Assembly (NCBI GenBank): GCA_027924585.1
Contig: BSBM01000307.1
Coordinates: 18,647,501-18,711,500, forward strand
DNA length: 64,000 bases
From: Larix kaempferi
Lineage: Eukaryota > Streptophyta > Pinopsida > Pinales > Pinaceae
Reading direction: 5' to 3'
In this document: piece by piece, positions 56,320 through 64,000 of the stretch
How positions within the stretch are numbered: the stretch's first letter is position 1
How the letters are laid out: each line of letters starts with the position of its first letter
Made by a program: the position numbers and the translations under genes
The notes under the pieces: generated by a model
Databases searched by the model: none
What the model saw: the letters and a program-made list of their open reading frames with translations, nothing else
What the model was told of the DNA's origin: nothing

Positions 56320-57710
56320 TCACTTTTTCCTTGAAGTGTCATCGATCTGAAGAACACCAAGCCTCTTCCTGAAGTACTCGAACTTCACCCTGGCTAGTGG
56401 CTTCGTCAGCACATTTGCAATCTGCTCGCCCATCGCAACATACAAGAGCTTCACGGCTCCTCTCTGCACCATATCCCTGATATAGTGATATTTGATCTCT
56501 ATGTGTTTCGACTTGTCATGAAACATTGGGTTCTTAAATAGCTTCACACAACTCTGATTGTCGCAGAATATACCAGTAGCATCCAATGGGAGATCAAATA
56601 ACTCAGACAGTAGCTTCCGTAGCCATACTACCTTACAACTAGCTAAACAAGACGCAACATACTCTGCCTCGGCTATACTCAGTGCTACGCAGGATTGCTT
56701 CCCGCTGAACCAAGAGATCACACCTAATCCCATACTGAAGCAGCACCCAGATGTGCTCTTCCTATCTGCAGCACTGCTAGCCCAATCTGAATCAACATAA
56801 CCCTGCAGGTTAAACTTTTGATTCACTTCATACTTGAGCCCATAATCCACTGTACCCTTCACGTACATCAGAACATACTTTACAACAACCAGGTGAACAC
56901 TCCTCGGATCCATCAGGAACTGGCTCAATGTGTTCACCACAAAGAAAATATCTGGTCTTGTGTTCGTCAGGTACATCAAGGACCCAATCATCTGACGATA
57001 TATAGAGACATCAACCGGCTCAGATGAAGCATCACATAAAAGCTTCAGATTCGATGCCATAGGTGTGGCCATGGCCTTGCAATCCATCATCCTAAATCTC
57101 TTCAGGATATCTATTGTGTACTTCCCTTGACCAAGGAAGATTCCACCTGCACTCTGCCACACCTCCATACCTAGGAAATAATGCATCATTCCCAAATCTT
57201 TCATATCAAACTCAGCAGCAAGCTTCCTCTTAGTATCTGCAATCAATCTGTCATCTCCTGTTATAAATAAGTCATCCACATACAGAAGTAGAATCACGGG
57301 ATTTCCTTCCTCAACCTTGTAGTAAAGGTTGGAATCCGCTTTACTCTTGGTAAAGCCCAAACTAGATAGGAAACTGTCCATCCTACCATACCAAGTTCTG
57401 AGAGCTTGCTTCAAGCCATACATGGATTTCTTCAATCTGCACACATATGACTCCCTGTCATGTGTTTCGAAACCAAGTGGTTGCTCCACATATACTTCCT
57501 CTTCAACTACACCATTCAAGAAAGTTGTCTTGAAATCCATTTGGTGTATCTTCTATTTCATCACTTTTATATTTCTCTATGCTGCCATATGCAGCATGCT
57601 TGATCTGATAGATCCATATGGAAGTCATTACAGACTCCGCTTCAGGTCTTGGTACTGCATCCCAAACATCATTCTTCATGATCGATGAATCATGGCATTC
57701 TTCCATTTCT
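56320..57710 (-). pseudogene. Copia B reverse transcriptase and RNase H
   Basis: From ATG 57540 a frame of 406 codons is open to TAA-type stop at 56320. It contains FLNGVVEEEVYVEQPLGFET, KKSMYGLKQALRTWYG, the catalytic YVDD (57271-57282), GMMHYFLGMEVWQS, and RNase H with YVDSDWA, AEAEYVAS and CDNQSCVKL, ending VLTKPLARVKFEYF. These are all the catalytic residues of RT and RNase H. Upstream (57541-57710) the frame continues as VWDAVPRPEAESV to GSIEKYK, then a deletion has removed the first part of RT up to VMK, with a TAG beside the junction. The N-terminal third of RT is therefore missing and the product would probably be inactive despite the long open frame. Confidence 0.88.
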
Positions 57711-59020
57711 TCATCCCAGATCCTGGGAACTTCAATATATTCAATATCTTCAATAGATATCTTTGTTGCTAGAACAAATGTTGTAGTCCTTATTTTGTAG
57801 GTGAAGGTATACGGTCTTTCCTATAAAACAAGTTAAATTGCATGATTAGAAACATCTCATAATTTTCAGAACAAATTCTTACACATAAGGAAATATGTCA
57901 TACAGTCATGCAATTATCTTAGCCAATGCATCAATACAACATTTATCCATATCTCGTAACTTTCTAGATGCCTTCCAATCTCTACCAGAACATTGTTAAG
58001 AGTGTGCACAACTCCCAACATGTCAGCAAAGAGGTTTCATTCTAGATAACTAGCAATGGAATGTTGTATAGTGCCATAGGCTACTTACCCATGTATATTA
58101 GTAGTATACTGTTCATCAATGCAACTATTCTAATAGGCATAATACACATCCTAAATCTAGGAACATAAGCATATACATCATTGAAAAATATTATTTAAAC
58201 AATCAAATATACAAGAAATGATAATTCAAATACTTATTTTTGTTTGGTTGTTGGGTGGACTCCCTCTGAGTCTTTGTTTCCTTGCAGGAGCTGTTGAAGT
58301 AGCTTCTTCTACACCTTTCTGTTGTGGAATGCAGAAAGATGGTCAACTCCCTCTGAATATCTGCATCCTTGTATAAACTACTGGAGTGTGCTTCTTCTTG
58401 ATCTTTGCTTCCTTGCAGGGGCAACTGGAGAGTGCTCCCTCTTGATCTTTGCTTCCTGGATTACCTGTCCTTGAACTCATATTCATCCTTGGTCCCTATG
58501 CATGCTTATTAGTATAATGATTGTGTTATCCTTGTGATCTCATACAAAATCATACATTCATTAGTATATTCTCAATACTATCAAAACACAATAATCTCAA
58601 GCATGTATAGTCATGATCATTTCAAACAGAAATAATAAGCATTAGCATTCAAGGTTTATATAGGACTCTTATGGTTAGTCATCTCATAAGAAACAAAACA
58701 TGTCTAAACCTGTGATTACTCAAACCTATGACTCTTTTGGTTAGTCATATCATTAATTAAGGTAAGACACATAATATGCATATACCCATGATTATTCAAA
58801 CCTACGACTTCATTAATAATCATCATCAATCATGCCATGCATACTTATAGAAGAGATCCTATGATATAAGGAAAACATACCTGTTCACCATATTTGCTAA
58901 TTATGTCTAGCAATGTTTTCTTGTTCTCTTCAATGACCTACATAACTCATAAGTTAACCTTTTCAAAACCAAATCATACATACATCTATGTGATCCATGA
59001 CTATGGATGAATCTTTGTCT
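57711..59020 (-). other. Non-coding block at the integrase position (copy B)
   Basis: No integrase is encoded. The block aligns with 22640-23950 of copia A over most of its length. It includes the repeated CAGAGGGAGT and CAAAGATCAAGA words and the conserved CATGACTATACATG. Both copies thus share one ancestral replacement or decay of integrase. Confidence 0.65.
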
Positions 59021-60321
59021 TCATGTCACCATAGCAAGTTCAGGTTGTCCCTTCAATTTGTACAAACCTCCATCTTGCTCTCCAATCACTACTGCATCAT
59101 CCATGGTCTTTCCTTTTGGCCACATTAGGACTTGGCCATTCACAAATGCAACCCTCATACCTTTTGCATCCAATGCAGAGATGGAGAGTAAGTTATTCTT
59201 GAGCCCAGGTACATACAAAACATCTTTCATCTTCAAAGACTTCCTAGAGTCTAGATTGTAGGAGGCCTCACCACTTCCTTTGATAGGGTATTGGTAGTCA
59301 TCCCCAAGTTTCACCTTATGGGGTGACTCATGTTTAGATAGTTTAGCAAAGAATTCTTTAAACTCAGTCATGTGTTTTGAAGCCTCATTGTCAATTAACC
59401 AATCATTACAACCATGGGAGATAGTACATGTGAGAGCAGAGATTAGAACATACTCTTCTTCGCTTGATGAGTTATCATCATCACTTTCTGCTCTAGCCTT
59501 CTTCTTGGGAGGTTCATCATCCTCGGCAACATGAGCATGAAACCTTCTTTTGCTGCCCTTCTTCTTTTTGTTGAAGTTGTTGTTGTCCTTCTTGTCCTTG
59601 GGACAATTTATGGCAATATGTCCTTTTTCATTATAGGTGAAGCATATTCTTCTTTCTTTGAAGTGGTGAAGACTTCTTGGAGTGAGATGGCTCTCTCTTG
59701 GACTTCCCTTTCTTGGTGTGAGCCGTGAGAGCTTGATCTTCATTCCCCATTCTTCTCGTGCCACAAGCCTTGCTTCTTCTTGTGAGCATTCTTCCCGTAG
59801 TCTGTTGAAGGAAATCAACTTCTTTCTTGCACAGATTCCTTGAAGGAGTCCCATGACCTACGTAAGCCATTTAGAGTGGTCATGACAACTTCATCATTCT
59901 CTACCATTTCATCCACTGCTTCTAGTTGTTCCTTGATCTGGGAGACCCTTGAAAAATGAGATTGAATGGTTTCTCCATTTTGAAACTTTACTCATTTCAA
60001 TTGGTTCCGTAGGGTCATCTTCCGATTTATGTTCTTCTCTTCAAATAGTTTGGTCAAAGAGTCAAACATCTCCTTGGGTGTCTTTAGAGAGGACACATGG
60101 GGTATGAGATGGTCTTTGATAAAATCAGCAATGATTCTCTTTGCCTTGACCAAGTTCTTGTTATGCAATACCTTAGCCTCTTCATCCTATGGGATAGGGA
60201 TGTCTTCTTTTATATATGAGTCCAACTCATTCTCTTCCAGGATTAACCCAATCCTATACTTCTAAGCTCGGAAGTTATTAGCCCCTTCAAGCTTGTCCTC
60301 AAGCTTGGTGTTGTGAGACAT
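59021..60321 (-). pseudogene. Copia B gag, protease and pre-integrase segment
   Basis: Gag starts at ATG 60321 (MSHNTKLEDKLEGANNF) and reads, with three stops, through DFIKDHLIPHVSSLKTPKEM, TIQSHFSRVSQIKEQL and VMTTLNGLRRSWDSF. A frameshift near 59820 moves to the frame that ends at 59021. That part has a zinc knuckle CFTYNEKGHIAINC (second Cys is Tyr), a Lys-rich stretch, a protease site DWLIDNEASKHMT (the usual D-S-G-A-S is DNEAS), and a gag-pre-integrase segment (YVPGLKNNLLSISALDAKG, GGLYKL). Both protease changes fit G-to-A in coding sense. The frame stops where integrase should start. Confidence 0.85.
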
Positions 60322-60883
60322 CTTAAAGAGTACTTCAAATGGAAATAGAAAAGATTTAGGTCTTACCACTTGAAATGCTGAAAACTGGATCTGCTCCCGG
60401 ATTAGGGTTTGTCAAAAAAACCCTAAAAATTCAAAATGTGAATTTCAACTTTCTGAAAGGATAGAAAGATGCGCCTTGATGAGCTGATTAGCCTGGTGTA
60501 TTCAGAATTTGAGATCAACAAAGCTTTACCCTTCAGATTTGCCTTTTTGTCCTCCCGGGTTCACTAGGGAGAGCTCTGAATTAGGGTTTGAGTTTCCCAG
60601 AGATATACCCAGCCAAAAATCTCGATCCAAATCTCTAAACTTCGATTTTTGCAAGGAAATTCTAGCTATGTCTTCAGATTTCAGAAATTCCTATTTTTGT
60701 GGAAACCCTAAGTTTTAGGGCCAAATCTGAAAATGCTCAGAATTGAATTCTGATTGGATAGATAGATTCTCCTTGATGAGTAGAGTCAATCTACTATACT
60801 GCTTTTCCAAAAACTGTGGAGAGAAACCCAATAAACAAGAAACTCAAGTTTTCGTCACTACAAAATGTCTTCTTCTTAGGTTA
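60322..60883 (-). other. Leader of copia B
   Basis: About 560 bp of non-coding DNA between primer site and gag, with repeated AAACCCTAA words. It resembles the leader of copia A (near 21700-22200). Confidence 0.6.
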
Positions 60884-60895
60884 GCTCTGATACCA
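60884..60895 (-). other. Primer-binding site for tRNA-Met
   Basis: TGGTATCAGAGC on the minus strand begins immediately after the 5' LTR. Confidence 0.95.
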
Positions 60896-61500
60896 TGTTA
60901 AATTTTGAGCATTAATTCACAATACTCTAGGATCTTTCCTGAGAGAATAACATATACAGTATATCAATGCATAACAATCACAATAAGCATGACAAGTATC
61001 ACAAGAATCAAAAGCATGAGAGACAAGAGACATAGAGTTTCTGTGGGGAAAACCCTAAGGTGAAAAACCCCACAACTTCCTCAGAGATAAAGAGAGAAAT
61101 GGCTCAACCAAAGTACAACAAAAAATACACTAAGATAGTCTCCTAGTAGCAGATGATCCTCCTCCTCACTAGTGCGCCACTTTTTGAGTGAGAGAAGTGT
61201 GAGTTTCCGAGTGATGAAAATAGAGATCTCCCGATCTCTATTTATACTAACCTATTTGCCCAGTTACACTATGGGACCGACTTGTCTAGCTAGGTACATC
61301 CACAATATAATATATATTTTAGGGATGACCCCACACATGGTGGTCTAATAACCCGTCGCCAAGTACACACACTTGCGACACTTGTCAATACACATGACGA
61401 CACTTCCTTATAGAGGAATAACACATCTCTTATAAGGGTACAATAAATATATATGAAATGCATAGATGAAATACATTCCGAAGTTACATATACATCAACA
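60896..61500 (-). repeat. 5' LTR of copia B (605 bp)
   Basis: It pairs with 54232-54822. On the minus strand TATAAATA (61239-61246) followed by AGAGATCGGGAGATCTC marks the promoter, as in copia A. The TSD ATTCT follows. Confidence 0.93.
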
Positions 61501-61505
61501 ATTCT
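61501..61505. repeat. Target-site duplication of copia B, right (ATTCT)
   Basis: It matches 54227-54231. Confidence 0.9.
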
Positions 61506-63260
61506 ATCTAGAGTCTTATTGCTATATTCGACCAAGCCATTGCCATGTGGATATTATTTAGAAGAATGTGCAAGGACAATGTTATCTTCATGATTTTTTA
61601 TTTTATTTTATTTAGGAGAACTAATGGCATGAGCATTATCTGTGATCAATTTTGCGAGAATCCCGAATTTGATGATAAAATTACTAATGTCCCTTTTTGT
61701 AGGAACTGTCTCCACTCATATTTTTAAATAATCAATGGTAGTCAGGTGTATTTGAATTGATTTCTAGAATTCTTATGTATCTTAACAATAAATTCCAAAT
61801 GGAATTGTTGGAAAGGAGCCTTCACCACCATTGGTTCCAAATGAAATGCTAGTAGTTTCTCCCTGCTTGCACAAACTTGCCAAGCCTCAAAAGATATTAC
61901 ACACACATGATCATCGATGAACAAGGTGAGCCAATAATATATCACTTAGAGGATTTTGTGTGCCATATACTTGGATGAAAAGTGACCGCCAAAAAATCCA
62001 TCATGGATCTCCTTAAGAATTTTCTTGGACTCTTCCTAGAAACACATCTCAATATGACATCGTCCTTATTTTTCCATCCTAATAAATCTCTCGTAAAATC
62101 ATAGTTGATAGCTCACAACCTCAAACTCATGTGTTGATTCTTGTCCAAGTGAGGGGGGAAATAAAGTTGAGTTAGATGATATCCTAATACCATGGATCCA
62201 CTTGTATTTCTTTAGTTAGTATACAAAATTGATTGAGAAAACTGTTTCTAGTTCATCTTCAATTTTTTTTATGAAATCATAACACATCATTACTACCGAA
62301 CCCTTTCCTTAGACTAACTTGCAAGTTTGAGTTTTAGGTCAAAATCCTAGATTTTGGTGATCCACCTACTTCTTTTACCTTCACATTCATATTTCCCAAG
62401 GATCTCTTTCACCATTGGATCAATAACATAAGCTACCACCTTTGTATTTCATATGTAATGTCGAAAAGTAGCTTTACCATAACATAGCTTTGCTTTTCCA
62501 TGAGGGAATAATTTAGCTTCAAACCTCTCAAAAATTTTATGCCATAGTTAATTGGCCTTTCAAAACCTTCCTCCTTCTTTTACAAAAGGATCCCTACAAA
62601 TGTATGGTCCGAAGCACAATAAAATAATTGAAATTCCTTCGATGAATACAAAATTACTAAAACATGTGCCCTTGAGATAAATTTCTTGATATCATCAAGA
62701 TATTGATTTTTTTAGTTGGTCTCATGGAATCCCTTTCCCTTTCTTGAGTATTTTTTAAATACGTTTTCCAATGTTTGCAAACTTCACATTTTTTTGCAAA
62801 ACTAGGTATGGTCCTCCCCATGAAGTTGATCTTTGCCAGGAAAGACTGCAAATCCTTCCTATTCTGAAGCAATGAAATGCCCTAAATTCCTTCTATCTGA
62901 GTTGGATCAATTGTGACCCAATCCTTGGAAACCATGTGACCCAACAACTTCCCTTCTGTGATAACGAAAACATATTTCTTAGGATTGAGGCATATCCCAT
63001 ATTTTCTGCATCTTTAGAAAATCGTCATCTAGTGAGGGGCATGGCCAATCTCAAATCCAACAACCCTTTGCAAGAGTTGGTCTAGACATGTTATGGAATT
63101 GGTAATTATCCTTCAAATATGCATCATTTAAATTTTGAAAATCAACACATAAGCTTATTTCCCCTTTCTTTTTCCTTATTGGGATCATGTTAACCACCCA
63201 AGATGAATACATAATAGGGACAATGAAAGATGATGGATACTAATTCTGGTTTCATCCTAA
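61506..63260 (-). pseudogene. Gypsy relic: RT end, RNase H, integrase
   Basis: Read on the minus strand in shifting frames, this is the upstream part of the gene continued at 53760-54231. From right to left come RT and connection motifs (VDFQNLNDAYLKDNYQF, GKLLGHMVSKD, LQSFLAKINFMGRTIPSFAK). Next is an RNase H segment (FQLFYCASDHTFVGILL, ERPINYG). Then comes integrase with its zinc region (IHDGFFGGH to FIDDHVCVISFEAWQVC) and core motifs (FQQFHLEFI, LITDNAHA, YPHGNGLVEYSNKTL). The frame is broken many times, so the element is old. Neither its LTRs nor gag could be placed. Confidence 0.8.
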
Positions 63261-64000
63261 TATTTTGTTAAAATGGCTTAATATTGTCCTTTAATAAATT
63301 ATATGCTCAATGGCATCAAATTTGTAACCCTTTAGTTATCATACTTTCATGCAAATGTCTTTGGATTCTTGGATGAGGACTTTGATGTTCTTACGCTCTT
63401 TAGGAGTGCAAGATTTTCCATTCTTCACAATTCTAGGGCTATCCCAAGTGCCCATTGTCAACTAGATGCAATCATTCGTAATTGTAACATAATAAGGACA
63501 TAGCTTGAAGCAATCGTGCCTATAAAAATTCTAGGGCTATCCCAAGTGCCCATTGTAAATACTAAAACCTAAGGAATCTTTATTTATGAAGTTAACGAAA
63601 CATCAAAAAGAAAATACCAAGAAAAAAAATTGAATTGAATGCTGAAAAGGGAGTGAGAAGTGTTGAAAATAGTAAATGAAATTGTAGGAAGGGAAAGAAG
63701 TTAAAACAAGAAGTACTAAAACTTTAATGGAGTCTTTCCCCTATCATACTTTCTCAAACCCTAAGACAATTTCAAATAACATAGGAACCAAGCTAAAGTT
63801 CTTATTAAATCATGAAAATGAAATAACCAAAGTGAACAAGTAGTAAGTACTAGAAACTCATGAATTTCTTATCCTACCTACAATGTTTTACTTAAAAACT
63901 CAACAAGCAACACCAAACAATCAATAAAACTAGGAGAAATAACATAACAATTTGTAAAAATGTAGAACATAAGAAGAAACTAGAAAAAAATTGTAGAACT
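63261..64000. other. AT-rich DNA upstream of the gypsy relic
   Basis: No protein recognised; it may be the decayed 5' part of the relic. A 30-bp word, AATTCTAGGGCTATCCCAAG followed by TGCCCATTGT, occurs at 63429-63458 and again at 63527-63556, a 98-bp direct duplication. Confidence 0.5.

Larger units (their letters stand above)
54232..61500 (-). mobile_element. Ty1/copia element B, same family as A, no integrase
   Basis: The element is 7,269 bp on the minus strand, with LTRs of 591 and 605 bp, a tRNA-Met primer site, the same 12-bp purine tract as element A, and a perfect ATTCT TSD. LTRs differ at about 20 of 375 positions checked (5%). Gag, protease and a pre-integrase segment are present with stops. 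Integrase is replaced by a block also found in A. RT/RNase H is open except for a deletion at its start. It interrupts an older gypsy integrase gene. Confidence 0.93.

Overview
The window looks like nuclear DNA from a plant with a large, repeat-rich genome. It is AT-rich, contains no convincing host gene and no organelle or bacterial sequence, and almost everything recognisable is a retroelement or tandem-repeat DNA. The families present are a plant L1-type LINE with a DUF4283-like ORF1, a chromodomain Ty3/gypsy element, a Tat-type Ty3/gypsy element with a second RNase H and an antisense plant-mobile-domain gene, and Ty1/copia elements. They fit a seed plant. A gymnosperm is possible, but the sequence alone cannot settle the species.

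Layout. (1) About 1-4000, minus strand: a LINE running off the left edge. ORF2 (endonuclease plus reverse transcriptase) is open for 893 codons, and ORF1 carries one in-frame stop. (2) 5213-18199, plus strand: a complete chromovirus (Tekay/Del-like) with 4.03-kb LTRs, tRNA-Met primer site, polypurine tract and a perfect 5-bp target-site duplication (CCACT). Its LTRs are about 2% diverged, so it is the youngest insertion seen. (3) 20379-27388, plus strand: copia element A (692-bp LTRs, TSD AGTAT), deleted and lacking integrase, inserted in a degenerate repeat of about 180 bp that continues on both sides. (4) 28261-42795, minus strand: a 14.5-kb Tat-type gypsy element (LTRs 926/925 bp, TSD TTGAT) with gag, protease, RT, RNase H, integrase and a separate archaeal-type RNase H. 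A spliced plant-mobile-domain gene lies on the opposite strand near its 3' LTR. (5) About 43015-44915: a satellite-like array with a period of about 357 bp. (6) About 45100-48960: short tandem repeats, a 366-bp triplication encoding a repeated protein segment, and a weak retroelement remnant. (7) About 48355-53759: AT-rich DNA with nothing recognisable. (8) 54232-61500, minus strand: copia element B (LTRs 591/605 bp, TSD ATTCT), the same family as A, inserted in the integrase gene of an older gypsy relic whose two halves lie at about 53760-54231 and 61506-63260.

The elements do not form a pathway. They record successive nested insertions. Premature stops in the otherwise readable frames are nearly all TAG, TAA or TGA at places where a C-to-T change at a Gln or Arg codon, or G-to-A at a Trp codon, would explain them, as expected of heavily methylated DNA.

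The least ordinary structures are an array of about 20 short, compensated hairpins in the 3' noncoding part of both copia copies, the shared non-coding block that takes the place of integrase in both, the antisense mobile-domain gene with its intron, the second RNase H placed after integrase, and the loss of the same zinc-knuckle cysteine in three unrelated elements. All coordinates and comparisons were made by eye.
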